Position numbers and translations under genes: made by a program. Below, in pieces: positions 1 through 9,497 of a DNA stretch of 64,000 bases. This DNA comes from Ralstonia sp. UBA689 (lineage in GTDB: Bacteria > Pseudomonadota > Gammaproteobacteria > Burkholderiales > Burkholderiaceae), in contig NZ_DBMV01000024.1 in assembly GCF_002298975.1 (NCBI RefSeq), positions 1-64,000 on the forward strand, written 5' to 3'. Within the stretch, counting starts at the first letter, position 1; the number at the start of each line of letters is the position of its first letter. Under the pieces are notes generated by a model. That model did not search any database and was not told the DNA's origin. It saw only the letters and a program-made list of their open reading frames with translations.

Positions 1-2388
1 ACGCCGGAGGAGCACGCATGGATCGCTGCGCATCCGGTGGTGCGTACCTGCGTCAATTCCCACTGGCGCCCGTTCGAGTTTATCGACGGCGGAAAGATCG
101 TCGGCATCGTGCCGTCGTTTCTCGATGCAGTCTCAAGCATCAGCGGCTTGCGCTTCGAATTCGTTGACGGAGCGTGCTGGAAAGGGTCGATCGAAGCGTT
201 GAGATCCGGCAAGATCGACATGGCGCCCGACTGGGGCAGAAAGGACGACCTCGAGCAATACAGCGAAGGATTCATTGCCAGCACGCCCTACTATGTCGGC
301 ACGATCACGATCGTCACCGCCGAGCGCGAGAATTTGATTGCCGATTCTCGGCAACTGGCCGGCAAGCGCGTTGCGATCAAGGGCGGCGGTGGTCTTGAAT
401 TCGCAATTCGGCGTAGCGGCGTGCCGGTGACGTTGCTGACCTTCCAGGATGAATCCGATGCGCTGGAGGCCGTTGCCGACAACGAGGCTGACGTCGTGCT
501 CGGTACCGACGCGTCGATCCTCCCGCAGTTGCGCCGGCAGTTCAAGGGCCGGCTCTTCCTCTCAGGGAGCATCTGGGACCGTCCCTACGCGCTAACGATG
601 ACGACGCGTCAAGACAGCCCCGTGCTTGCATCGATTATCGACAAATCGCTAACCGCCATTCCGGCCTCCGACGCCGATGCCATCCGATACCGGTGGCTGG
701 AAACAACGGACTTCGGCGCGCCGTCGTTGGCGTCGATCCTGCATTACCGCTGGCGGCAAGTCATCTTCGTGGGCGGCGTTCTGCTCGCCTTCGCGGTGCT
801 GGCGTACGTGCTATGGCGTGCACGCGTTGCAGCGGTTCGCAGTGAGCGTGACAAGGCGATGTTCCTTGCGTTCATCAGCCACGAGATCCGCACGCCCATG
901 CATACGATCCTCTCGTCGCTCGAGCTGCTACAGCGCTCGCAACTGACCGGGCAGCAGGCAAGCCGAGCGGACGCGGCGATCTCCGCCTCCGAATCACTGT
1001 TGGCGTTGCTTGACGATGTTCTTGAATACTCGCGCCTTGAATCCCGCAGCGTGAAACTCGCCCCTCAGCCAACGGCGATTGGGCCATGGGCGCAGCAGAG
1101 CGTCGACATGGTGCGCTGGCGCTCGGACGCGAAGAAACTGGCGCTGTCGCTCGATCTTGCATGCCCGTCAGACTTCAACGTCAACATCGACCCCTTGCGA
1201 GTGCGGCAGATCGTGTTGAACCTGCTGGTCAATGCGATCAAGTTCACCTCGTCCGGCACGATCACTTTCCGGGTCGACTATCTGAATCGGAAGCATCGTG
1301 GTGCCGGCACGCTCGTGCTCGAAGTGCGGGACACGGGTATCGGCATTCCTCCAGAGCGCCAGCGGAAGATCTTTGAACCGTACGAGCGAGTGGAAAGCTC
1401 GGGCAGCCGCGGGGCGAGCGGAAGCGGGTTGGGCCTGTCGATTTGCCGCGAATTGGTCGACCTGATGAAAGGAGTGATCACAGTCAGCAGCAGCCCCGAA
1501 ATTGGCACCGTCTTCACCGTCATGCTGCCGGTGCGCGAACCGCAAGCGGACACATCATCGGGGCTCGCTGCAGTGGAATCAAACGCGTCCACCGTGCCAA
1601 CCGCACTGTCGATGCAGGTGCGCGAACGGGTTACGAAGCCGCCCTTGCAGGAATCGACAGAAGGCCCGCGGATCCTGGTTGTCGATGATCACGAAGCGGT
1701 GCAGCACGCCATCCAACATCAACTCGATGCACTGGCCTGCCGGTCGGCGATCGCAGGTACCGGCGAGGCGGCGCTTGAACAGTTCGCGTCGATCGCGTTT
1801 GACATTGTGCTGCTCGACTGCGACCTGCCAGGTATCGACGGATACACGGTTGCGCAACGGATGCGAGACATAGAGCAGCAGCGACAAGGCGAGCGGACGC
1901 CGATCATCGCAATCTCTGCATCGACGGATGACGCGCATCGCACGCGATGCTTTGACAGCGGCATGGACGGGGTTCTCGGCAAGCCGTTGCGTCTGGCCGC
2001 ACTGCGGCAGATGATCGAGCTCTGGTGCGCATATGACAAAGAGGCTCCGAGGGTTGCGCCGGCGCAGGAGGGCGTGGCAGCAGCAGATATCGACGCTATC
2101 TACCGAGAGAGCATGAAGGCAGACCTGGAGATGCTCGGGCACGCCTTGAGGAATCGCGACATCGGTCAGGCTCGTCACGCGGCGCATCGGATCGCTGGTG
2201 CCGCTGCAGTCGTTGGGCAAATGCGCACGCGCGATTTGGCTGCCGAACTGGAGCGCCGGTTTTCGGCGCCGGATGGCGGAGTTGCGACGGATGCTGAGGC
2301 ACTCTTTGCGGAGCTGCAGTCTCTAAACCAAGCGGACACGACAGACCATAGTGGAGACGAGGGCGGCGTGATGCGGGCCCAAGGATGA
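1..2388 (+). CDS. BvgS-like hybrid sensor histidine kinase, 5' partial
   Basis: The reading frame is open from base 1, so the start lies upstream. The opening residues (PEEHAWIAAHPVVR) match the usual beginning of a BvgS periplasmic Venus-flytrap (SBP_bac_3) domain, which fills about the first 230 residues. A single membrane segment follows (VIFVGGVLLAFAVLAYVLW). The kinase begins almost at once with the H-box FISHEIRTPMH, then a HATPase domain with N, G1 (DTGIGIP) and G2 (SGLGLSI) boxes. A receiver domain (ILVVDDHEAV, phospho-acceptor in LLDCDLPGIDGY) and an Hpt domain (ARHAAHRIAGAA) complete the chain. It should run a His-Asp-His phosphorelay from a periplasmic signal to an unseen response regulator. 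I see no PAS domain between membrane and H-box, unlike Bordetella BvgS. The signal is unknown. Confidence 0.92.
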   Translation, partial: TPEEHAWIAAHPVVRTCVNSHWRPFEFIDGGKIVGIVPSFLDAVSSISGLRFEFVDGACWKGSIEALRSGKIDMAPDWGRKDDLEQYSEGFIASTPYYVGTITIVTAERENLIADSRQLAGKRVAIKGGGGLEFAIRRSGVPVTLLTFQDESDALEAVADNEADVVLGTDASILPQLRRQFKGRLFLSGSIWDRPYALTMTTRQDSPVLASIIDKSLTAIPASDADAIRYRWLETTDFGAPSLASILHYRWRQVIFVGGVLLAFAVLAYVLWRARVAAVRSERDKAMFLAFISHEIRTPMHTILSSLELLQRSQLTGQQASRADAAISASESLLALLDDVLEYSRLESRSVKLAPQPTAIGPWAQQSVDMVRWRSDAKKLALSLDLACPSDFNVNIDPLRVRQIVLNLLVNAIKFTSSGTITFRVDYLNRKHRGAGTLVLEVRDTGIGIPPERQRKIFEPYERVESSGSRGASGSGLGLSICRELVDLMKGVITVSSSPEIGTVFTVMLPVREPQADTSSGLAAVESNASTVPTALSMQVRERVTKPPLQESTEGPRILVVDDHEAVQHAIQHQLDALACRSAIAGTGEAALEQFASIAFDIVLLDCDLPGIDGYTVAQRMRDIEQQRQGERTPIIAISASTDDAHRTRCFDSGMDGVLGKPLRLAALRQMIELWCAYDKEAPRVAPAQEGVAAADIDAIYRESMKADLEMLGHALRNRDIGQARHAAHRIAGAAAVVGQMRTRDLAAELERRFSAPDGGVATDAEALFAELQSLNQADTTDHSGDEGGVMRAQG

Positions 2389-2534
2389 ATAGTCGCTTGC
2401 CGAAGGCGTCAGGTTATTGATTTGCGCTACTTCAAAAGCCTGGTGGACCAAGTCAATCAAGGGCTGTGCAAAGCACCGGCCAAGCCCTGACATACGCCTC
2501 CCTCAAAAAAGGAAAGCGCAGGCAGAAAGTTGTG

Positions 2535-2556
2535 ATACTGTATATCCATACAGTAT
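2535..2556. promoter_or_regulatory. LexA (SOS) box upstream of imuA
   Basis: The sequence holds CTGT-N8-ACAG at 2538-2553, the E. coli-type LexA consensus. It is extended to perfect 8-base inverted arms (ATACTGTA / TACAGTAT) around a 6-base centre. It lies 27 bases before the imuA ATG, where bound LexA would block transcription. imuA-imuB-dnaE2 cassettes are classic LexA targets, so damage-induced expression is a strong inference. Confidence 0.88.
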
Positions 2557-2583
2557 TTAGGCGACCCGCCTTGCGGTTTCCCC

Positions 2584-3540
2584 ATGTTTGCGCCGTCCCC
2601 GTCTCTTGCTTTCGCCGAAGGTGTGGCGGAATGCCCCGTCACCGCCGGGTCGGTGGTGGGCGGGCCGCGTCCGCTTATGCGGAATGCGCGGAAAGCCCGA
2701 GCAGTCCCGGCGCCCGAGACGCTGCATCCGGCGTTGTGGCGTGCGGGCAGCCTGGCGCGGGGCGGGGCGCGTGTCCTGGCCACCGGCTATGACACGCTGA
2801 ATGCCGAACTGCCCGGCGGTGGTTGGCCCCTCGGGGGCCTGACCGAGCTGCTGTGCCCACAACCCGGCATCGGTGAGTGCCGCTTGCTACGGCCGGCCTT
2901 GTCCGCGCTGTGCGCGGGCGCGGGACGCATTGCCTTGGTCGGCCCGCCGTATCTGCCGAATGCGGTGCGGCTGGTTGGCTGGGATTTCTCTCCTGAACAA
3001 ATCGTCTGGGTGCGTGCCGATAAGCCGGCGGACCTGTTATGGGCCGCCGAGCAGATCGTGCGCAGTCAGGCGTTTGGCGGTGTGCTGATCTGGCTGAACC
3101 AGGCGCGGCCCGGCGTGTTGCGCCGGCTGCAGGTGCTGGCGCAGGCAGGCGAGAGCGCCATCTGGGTGTTCCGGCCATCACAGGCGCTGCGCGAGTCGTC
3201 GCCGGCCGTGCTGCGGCTAGGGTTGATGCCTGCGAGCGGCGATGCGCTGTCCATTCACTTTCACAAGCGGCGTGGGCCGTTACGCGACACGCCCTTGCTG
3301 CTGCCGCTGGCGGACCCTCTGCAGGCTGGGCGCGCGTCCGTTCGCCCGGTGCCCGTGTTGCCCGCCGAGCCGTTCACCATGGACCCAGCCACCGCGGCGT
3401 TGTTGGCCGCGCTGTCGTCGTCTTCCGCGTTCGATGCTCTGTCGGACGCTGCTTATCAGGACGCCTCCGATCATGCCGTTCTGGATCGCGGTGCATCTGC
3501 CCCGTCTCCCCCTCGACGCGCTTCGACCCCGATGGTCTGA
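2584..3540 (+). CDS. imuA: ImuA, translesion-synthesis accessory protein (RecA/SulA-like)
   Basis: The 318-residue product contains the ImuA core: a LHPALWRA entry, the stretch around GYDTLNAELPGGGWPLGGLTELL, and hydrophobic strands such as GRIALVGPPYLP and GVLIWLN. ImuA is a RecA-fold protein of the ImuA-ImuB-DnaE2 mutasome and is thought to couple the error-prone polymerase to RecA or damaged DNA. It is first in a three-gene operon directly behind the LexA box. No convincing ribosome site precedes the ATG at 2584. The ATG at 2677 gives a 287-residue protein closer to the family's usual length and just ahead of the conserved region, so the first 31 residues are doubtful. The 3' end overlaps imuB by 68 bases in another frame. 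Confidence 0.88.
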   Translation: MFAPSPSLAFAEGVAECPVTAGSVVGGPRPLMRNARKARAVPAPETLHPALWRAGSLARGGARVLATGYDTLNAELPGGGWPLGGLTELLCPQPGIGECRLLRPALSALCAGAGRIALVGPPYLPNAVRLVGWDFSPEQIVWVRADKPADLLWAAEQIVRSQAFGGVLIWLNQARPGVLRRLQVLAQAGESAIWVFRPSQALRESSPAVLRLGLMPASGDALSIHFHKRRGPLRDTPLLLPLADPLQAGRASVRPVPVLPAEPFTMDPATAALLAALSSSSAFDALSDAAYQDASDHAVLDRGASAPSPPRRASTPMV

Positions 3541-5065
3541 TCCGGCTGCACTGCCGTTGCCGGTAGTGGTGCTGGAGCAGGAACGAGTGGTGTCGGCCAA
3601 CCGTCTGGCGGCGCGGGAGGGCGTAAGCCCGGGCCTGCGCCGGGCGGGCGCGCAGGCGCTGGTACCGCACGCCGTACAACTTGAGCGCGACCCAGCGGCC
3701 GAGGCACGGCTGATGCAATCGCTGGCGCTGGCGCTGCTGGCGTTTACGCCGCATGTCACGCTGGACGTGGCCGACGAGGCTACCGTGCTGCTGGAGGTAG
3801 AGGCCAGCCTGCGCCTGTTTGGCGGGTATCGCGCGCTTTGCCGAGCGGTGAAATATTGCGCGGTCAGGCTGGGCGCCGTGCCGCAGCTCGGTACCGGACC
3901 GACGGCGCGCGGCGCGGCATGGCTCGCCAGCATGCGGCCGACACCCGGAGCAAGGAGCGGGGGGCGCCGTAGCGTGGCGCGCCAGGGCCGTGTGCAAGGT
4001 TGTGTGCGGCGTGCGGTCCGGCTTGCGCGCATGTCGACGCTGCTTGATGCCTTGTCGGTGGATGCCGTGGCACGTCTGACGCGCCCGGAGTGGCTGGAAG
4101 GCCTCGGTTGCCGCACGCTAGCAGACTTGCGTAGCCTGCCGCGCGCGGGCCTGCGCCGCCGCTGCGGGCCGCTGCTGGTCGATACGCTCGATGCCGCCTA
4201 TGGCGACGGGCACGAGCGTTTTACGTGGTTTGTCGCGCCATTGCGCTTTGATGTGCCTCTGGAATTGCCAGGTCGCATCGATAGCGCAGAAGGCGTGCTG
4301 GCGGCGTCCGAGCAACTGCTGCTGCAACTGGTCGGCTGGCTGTCGGCACATCAACTGGGGGCCAAGACCTATCGGCTCACGCTCGAGCACGAACGCCGGC
4401 GTGGCCGGAGCAGTGAGGATGCCGCCTCGTCCACGCCGGTGGAGATCGCACTGGCGCAGCCGGTCCGCACGCTGACGCACCTGTCGCGCGTGCTGCATGA
4501 GCGCGTGCACCGGCTGACGCTGATGGCCCCGGTGGTCGAGCTGCGTCTGACCGTGGCCGACGCGACGCCGCTGAGCCCCCCCACGGAATCGCTCTTTCCC
4601 GAGCCCGGCGGCCGGGCGGAAGATGCCGCCCGCCTGATCGACACGCTCGTTGCCCGGCTGGGTGCTGGCAACGTGCGCCACCCGCAGCCGTATGCCGACC
4701 ATCGTCCCGAGCGCGCCAACCACTGGGTCGAGGTGAACGCCGCCACCACCGCGCATGGCCGGGCGAGTGCCCGCCAGGCGCTGGCCCAATGGCATGCGCA
4801 ACAACCTGAGCGGCCACTGTGGCTGTTGGAGAAGCCGATGCCGCTGTTGACGCGCCAGCACTATCCGTACTATCGCGGGCCGCTGCGGCTGGTGTCCTTG
4901 CCCGAGCGCATCGAATCGGGCTGGTGGGATGACGCCCTCATCAAGCGCGACTACTTTATTGCCGAGGGCGAGGAATCCGTCCGCTACTGGGTCTACCGAG
5001 AACGCGTCTCGGCCAGTGCGGCAGAGGAAGACGCCCGCTGGTATCTGCACGGCCTGTTCGGCTAG
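3473..5065 (+). CDS. imuB: ImuB, non-catalytic Y-family polymerase-like protein
   Basis: The start is placed at the ATG opening with MPFWIAVHLPRLPLDAL, the typical ImuB N-terminus. The longer open frame from 3242 is out-of-frame imuA sequence. The 530-residue protein has the Y-family fold (VVVLEQERVVSANRLAAREGV; LFTPHV-like palm strands; a little-finger-type C-terminal half). ImuB lacks the acidic residues needed for catalysis and acts as the hub binding the beta clamp, ImuA and DnaE2. Residues about 145-190 (GPTARGAAWLAS to VRLARMSTLL) are unusually Arg- and Gly-rich. The gene overlaps imuA by 68 bases and ends 7 bases before dnaE2, which supports one SOS operon. Confidence 0.9.
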   Translation: MPFWIAVHLPRLPLDALRPRWSDPAALPLPVVVLEQERVVSANRLAAREGVSPGLRRAGAQALVPHAVQLERDPAAEARLMQSLALALLAFTPHVTLDVADEATVLLEVEASLRLFGGYRALCRAVKYCAVRLGAVPQLGTGPTARGAAWLASMRPTPGARSGGRRSVARQGRVQGCVRRAVRLARMSTLLDALSVDAVARLTRPEWLEGLGCRTLADLRSLPRAGLRRRCGPLLVDTLDAAYGDGHERFTWFVAPLRFDVPLELPGRIDSAEGVLAASEQLLLQLVGWLSAHQLGAKTYRLTLEHERRRGRSSEDAASSTPVEIALAQPVRTLTHLSRVLHERVHRLTLMAPVVELRLTVADATPLSPPTESLFPEPGGRAEDAARLIDTLVARLGAGNVRHPQPYADHRPERANHWVEVNAATTAHGRASARQALAQWHAQQPERPLWLLEKPMPLLTRQHYPYYRGPLRLVSLPERIESGWWDDALIKRDYFIAEGEESVRYWVYRERVSASAAEEDARWYLHGLFG

Positions 5066-5072
5066 GTGTGTC

Positions 5073-8000
5073 ATGGCTGACGCGGCTTCCACGTCCACTC
5101 CCATCGGCCTGCCCGAGTATGCCGAGCTGCATTGCATCAGTAATTTCACGTTCCTGACCGGTGCGTCGCATCCGCACGAACTGGTGGAGCGCGCCAAGCA
5201 ATACGGCTATCAGGCGCTGGCGCTTACCGACGAATGCTCCGTGGCCGGCACCGCGCGTGCCCTCGTGGCGGCCAAGGAGCATGACTTGAAGCTGATCATC
5301 GGCAGCCGCTTTACCGTGCGCGATGCACAAGGCGAGCCATGGCTGCGGCTGGTGCTGCTGGCGCAGAACATCGAGGGTTACGGCAACCTGAGCGAGGTCA
5401 TCACGCACGCACGGCTGGCCGCGCCCAAGGGCGAATACCGCCTGCTGGCCGACGATCTGGCGGCTCCCGCAGGAGAGCTCGCGCACCTGCGCAGCGTGCC
5501 AGACTGCCTGGCGATCCTGATGCCGGATTACGACCCCGACCCACAGCACCTGCTGGCTCAGGCGTTGTGGTGTCAGCATGTGTTCGGCGATCGGCTGTCG
5601 ATCGCGCTGGAGTTGCCACTGCGTCATGCGGATGATCGCCATCGCGGCACGGTGGCGGCCATCTCCGAACAGATCGACGTGCCCATGGTTGCCACCGGCG
5701 GCGTGCAGATGCACTCGCGCCAGCGCAAGCCGCTGCACGACGTGCTGACCGCCATCCGTCTGTCCAAGCCGATTGCCGAATGTGGGCTGGAGCTTGCCCC
5801 CAGTGCCGAGCAGGCGATGCGCACGCGCATGCAGCTTGCGTTTTTATACCAGGGCAAACGCGGCGCCCGTGCCTTGCAGCGCACCATCGAGCTGGCGGGG
5901 CTATGCACGTTCTCGCTCGACGAAATTGAATACGAATACCCGCGCGAGGTTGTGCCAGAGGGCATGACGCCTGCTGAATACCTGCGCGCCGAGGTTGAGG
6001 CGGGTGCCAGCCGGCGGTACCCAAAGGGCATGCCGGACAAGGTACGCAAGCAGATCGAAGAGGAACTTTCGCTGATCGCCGAGCTGCGTTACGAGCCATT
6101 CTTCCTGACCGTGTATGACGTGGTGAAGTTTGCTCGCAGTCAAAAGATCCTGTGCCAGGGGCGTGGCTCGGCGGCCAACTCGGCGGTGTGCTACTGCCTG
6201 GAGATTACCGAGGTGGATCCGGGCAGCGGCAACGCGCTTTTTGCGCGCTTTCTCTCGCGCGCACGCAACGAGCCGCCCGACATCGACGTCGATTTCGAGC
6301 ACCAGCGCCGCGAAGAGGTCATCCAGTACATCTACAAGAAGTACGGCGTGACACGCACCGCGCTGGCCGCCGCGCTCATCACCTACCGCACGCGCAGCGC
6401 GCTGCGCGACGTTGGCCGCGCGCTCGGTATCGATCTGGGCATCATCGAGCAAGTCGCCAAAGGGCAGGCGTGGTGGGACAGTCGCAAGGAGTTTGCCGAG
6501 CGCGCTGGCCAGCAGGGGCTGGATCCGGTGTCGCCGCTCGTGCAGCGCTGGGCGGAGCTGATCGGCGAATTACGTGGTTTTCCGCGTCACCTGTCGCAGC
6601 ATGTGGGCGGATTCGTGATCGCACAGGACAAACTCTCGCGCCTGGTACCGATCGAGAACGCGGCCATGGAAAACCGCCGCGTCATCCAGTGGGACAAGAA
6701 CGATCTCGAATCGCTGCGCCTGTTGAAGGTGGACGTGCTGGCGCTGGGCATGCTGACGGCCATTCGCCGCACGCTCGACATGGTGGATGTGTTGCCCGGT
6801 CGTCGTGCGCGCTATGGCGCGACCGGCAAGCTCGCCATGCAGGACCTGCCCAATGCGGACGAGCAAACCTACGACATGATCTGCCGCGCCGAGACCATCG
6901 GCGTATTCCAGATCGAATCACGCGCGCAGCAATCGATGCTGCCGCGCCTGCGCCCGCGCAAGTACTACGACTTGGTGATCCAGGTGGCCATCGTGCGCCC
7001 GGGGCCGATCCAGGGCGGCATGGTGCATCCGTACCTGCAGCGTCGCGAGGCGGAGCGCAACGGCGATGCCGATTGCGTGACGTATCCCGGCAAGGAGGTG
7101 CGCGCCGTGCTCGAACGCACGCTGGGTGTGCCGATCTTCCAGGAACAGGTCATGCAGATTGCCATGGATGCCGGCGACTTTACCGCTGATGAGGCCGACC
7201 GCCTGCGCCGCGACATGGCCAACTGGAATCGCAAGGGCAACCTCACGGAGCATCAGGAGCGCTTGTTGAACACGATGGTCAACGAGAAAGGCTATGACCG
7301 GGGCTTTGTCGAAGCGCTGTGCCGGCAGATGGAGGGCTTTGCCGAATACGGGTTCCCTGAAAGCCACGCGGCGGGCTTCGCCAAGCTGGCTTATGTCAGC
7401 AGCTACCTGAAGTGCCACGAGCCGGCGGCCTTCTTTGCGGCCTTGCTCAACAGTCAGCCGATGGGGTTCTATTCGCCGTCGCAACTGGTGCAGGAGGCGC
7501 GACGCAGCCGCGTGCGCGTGTTGCCCGTGGACGTGACGGCCAGTGTGTGGGACAGCACGCTGCACCTGCGCGTCGATGATGATGGGGCAGGACAGCCTGA
7601 CATCCGCCTCGGCTTCAACCGCATCCGCGGCATGCGCCAGCCGGCCGCAGAGCGCATCGAGGCCGCACGCGCCCAAGCGCCGTTCACCAGCGTGGACGAC
7701 TTGGCCCGCCGGGCCGAACTCGACCGCCACGACCTGAACGTGCTGGCCGCCGCCAACGCGCTCAAGCCGCTGGCCGGCCACCGTCGCCAGGCGCTGTGGC
7801 AAACGCTGGCGCTGCAGGAGCCCGGCCACGATCACGCGCTGTTACGCCAGGCCCGCCCAGTGGAGGCGCCACTCGTGCTACCCGCCCCGCCCATTGGCGA
7901 GGAGGTGATGGCCGATTACGGCAGCCTGGGTTTGTCACTGCAACGTCATCCGGTGAGCCTGCTGCGGGGGCGCCTGGAACGCATGCGCTTTGTCACCGCT

Positions 8001-8309
8001 GCCACGCTGGCCGGCTACCGCAACGGGCAACTGGCGCGCGCCTGCGGCATCGTCACGGTACGGCAGCGGCCGGGCACGGCCAAGGGCACGATCTTCGTTT
8101 CCATCGAAGACGAGACCGGCACCATCAACGTCATCCTCTGGCCGGGCCTGATCGAGCGCCAACGCCGCGAGGTGCTGCACGCCCAGTTGCTGGGCGTCTA
8201 TGGCAAATGGCAGTGCGAGCGCGAGACGCGGCATCTCGTCGCCCAGCATCTGGTGGATCTGACCCCGCTGATGGGCCGACTGGCCACCTCCAGCCGAGAC
8301 TTTCACTAA
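5073..8309 (+). CDS. dnaE2: DnaE2, error-prone DNA polymerase III alpha subunit
   Basis: The ATG at 5073 gives MADAASTSTPIG followed by YAELHCISNFTFLTGASHP, the expected N-terminal PHP domain. The 1078-residue length fits DnaE2. The catalytic palm contains PPDIDVDFEHQRREEVIQYI with its acidic residues, and a C-terminal OB fold (TIFVSIEDETGTINVILWPG) is present. DnaE2 performs mutagenic bypass synthesis after DNA damage with ImuA and ImuB. It begins 7 bases after imuB and should share its LexA control. The longer upstream open frame (from 4929) overlaps imuB and lacks family similarity, so I did not use it. No frameshift or missing block is seen. Confidence 0.95.
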   Translation: MADAASTSTPIGLPEYAELHCISNFTFLTGASHPHELVERAKQYGYQALALTDECSVAGTARALVAAKEHDLKLIIGSRFTVRDAQGEPWLRLVLLAQNIEGYGNLSEVITHARLAAPKGEYRLLADDLAAPAGELAHLRSVPDCLAILMPDYDPDPQHLLAQALWCQHVFGDRLSIALELPLRHADDRHRGTVAAISEQIDVPMVATGGVQMHSRQRKPLHDVLTAIRLSKPIAECGLELAPSAEQAMRTRMQLAFLYQGKRGARALQRTIELAGLCTFSLDEIEYEYPREVVPEGMTPAEYLRAEVEAGASRRYPKGMPDKVRKQIEEELSLIAELRYEPFFLTVYDVVKFARSQKILCQGRGSAANSAVCYCLEITEVDPGSGNALFARFLSRARNEPPDIDVDFEHQRREEVIQYIYKKYGVTRTALAAALITYRTRSALRDVGRALGIDLGIIEQVAKGQAWWDSRKEFAERAGQQGLDPVSPLVQRWAELIGELRGFPRHLSQHVGGFVIAQDKLSRLVPIENAAMENRRVIQWDKNDLESLRLLKVDVLALGMLTAIRRTLDMVDVLPGRRARYGATGKLAMQDLPNADEQTYDMICRAETIGVFQIESRAQQSMLPRLRPRKYYDLVIQVAIVRPGPIQGGMVHPYLQRREAERNGDADCVTYPGKEVRAVLERTLGVPIFQEQVMQIAMDAGDFTADEADRLRRDMANWNRKGNLTEHQERLLNTMVNEKGYDRGFVEALCRQMEGFAEYGFPESHAAGFAKLAYVSSYLKCHEPAAFFAALLNSQPMGFYSPSQLVQEARRSRVRVLPVDVTASVWDSTLHLRVDDDGAGQPDIRLGFNRIRGMRQPAAERIEAARAQAPFTSVDDLARRAELDRHDLNVLAAANALKPLAGHRRQALWQTLALQEPGHDHALLRQARPVEAPLVLPAPPIGEEVMADYGSLGLSLQRHPVSLLRGRLERMRFVTAATLAGYRNGQLARACGIVTVRQRPGTAKGTIFVSIEDETGTINVILWPGLIERQRREVLHAQLLGVYGKWQCERETRHLVAQHLVDLTPLMGRLATSSRDFH

Positions 8310-8874
8310 ACGATGGAAGGCCACTGAACTGGCGTTCCGCCGTTTTGCCATTTCGTCTCAACTGGCCGTCGCATCACGTCACGGCACGGCATTTGCGTGA
8401 CGTAGGGCGCGCGCAACGCTTCGGTCGTGACGTTGGAAGACTTGGCGGTTTTTCTCTCGCCGATCCCCTCCAATCGGTGGATAGGGCAAGCGCGGATCGA
8501 CGAAACCAGGTGCGGGTGACAGCATTTGCGCTTGAAACGTCACACAACAGAACGCGCCAAGCGAAGAAAACTGCATCTACGATGGAACCGACCTCCGGTT
8601 GGGCTTGTCACGGTAAACAGGAATGACGGGATGCGCTTTCATCACGCGTCAACATTGGGTGCAGTCGAAATTACGTCTACTCTGTAGAAAACACATCACG
8701 GAGGCCGCCACCCGAACCGTGTGCAACGGTATGCAACACGTAGCAGTCATGCCGCAGACACACATGTACGACCGCGGACCAAGGTGCCGTTCACCCGACA
8801 TCCGCATATTTCAGCCCATCGTGCGGGGCCCCCGGCCCGGCGGTGTTTCCCATCTCAGGTGCAGGAGCGAACAG
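8310..8874. other. Intergenic, no gene recognised
   Basis: About 565 bases separate dnaE2 from the next supported gene. Open frames here are either out-of-frame read-through from dnaE2 or an N-terminal extension of the XRE gene rich in Cys, His and Arg with no recognisable domain. The 3' half may carry the XRE promoter, but I could not pick a convincing -35/-10 pair. No tRNA, repeat or strong terminator was seen. Confidence 0.5.
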
Positions 8875-9348
8875 ATGGAACAGCCCTTCAAGCAGTTACA
8901 CAGTCTGCGCAAGTCGCGCAAGCTCAAACAGGAAGACGTCGCCAAGATGGCCGGCATCTCACGCGAGGCGTATCTGCGCGCGGAATCCGGTCGTGCCGAT
9001 CCCCGCCTGTCGACGCTGATGGCGGTGGCCGGCGCGCTGGGGCTGGAAGTCGTGCTGGCCCCGCGTGAGGCGGTTGCCGAGATCGAACGCGTGATCGCCA
9101 GCCATCCGACCCAGCCGTTGTCCGGCGCGTCGAGCCCCGAGGCCAGCCAGCCTGGCTCGATGGGTGGTTCAACCGGTGGCCATGGCCTGGCGGGCCAGTA
9201 TCGTGGTCCGGAGCGCACGCCGCAGTCGACTTACCATCCGGGCAGCGCCAGCGGAACTGCCACTGGGGATCGCCCAAGCGCGGGCGGCACGGGTTCGTCG
9301 GGCGGGTCTGATCGTCCGGGCTCCGGTTCCGGTTCGCGCGAATCGTAA
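8875..9348 (+). CDS. XRE-family HTH regulator with Gly/Ser/Pro-rich tail
   Basis: The start is set by AGGAGCG a few bases before the ATG at 8875. Residues about 5-62 form an XRE/Cro HTH domain (LHSLRKSRKLKQEDVAKMAG, then SREAYLRAESGRADPRLSTL). After a short linker (VVLAPREAVAEIERVIA) the last ~75 residues are low-complexity and rich in Gly, Ser, Pro and Thr (for example GTGSSGGSDRPGSGSGS). The HTH supports DNA binding. The tail is probably disordered. Neighbours give no clear target, and it is not the antitoxin of an obvious toxin because no partner gene overlaps it. The product has 157 residues. Confidence 0.82.
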   Translation: MEQPFKQLHSLRKSRKLKQEDVAKMAGISREAYLRAESGRADPRLSTLMAVAGALGLEVVLAPREAVAEIERVIASHPTQPLSGASSPEASQPGSMGGSTGGHGLAGQYRGPERTPQSTYHPGSASGTATGDRPSAGGTGSSGGSDRPGSGSGSRES

Positions 9349-9369
9349 GCGCTGCTGCCCAGCCTCGAT

Positions 9370-9392
9370 CGGGCACGTCCCGCGCGTGCCCG
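9370..9392 (+). terminator. Hairpin after the XRE gene, possible terminator
   Basis: Perfect 8-base arms CGGGCACG and CGTGCCCG flank a 7-base loop 22 bases after the XRE stop. Only a short GTTTG follows, not a true T-tract, so termination may be weak or Rho-assisted. Confidence 0.4.
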
Positions 9393-9497
9393 GTTTGCGG
9401 TTGAGCGCTTAAGGCCAGCGCACATACAATTGGCCGGGCAATCCACGCCCGGCTGGTTTGTGCGCGTCTGCGCTAACGTTTTCTCCTGTTTGTCTGT

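Noticed and set aside
3242..3472. An upstream extension of imuB.
   Set aside because: It is out-of-frame imuA sequence; the family N-terminus begins at the ATG at 3473.
8623..8874. An 84-residue N-terminal extension of the XRE gene.
   Set aside because: The extension has no domain, unusual Cys/His content and no ribosome site, while the ATG at 8875 has AGGAG at good spacing.
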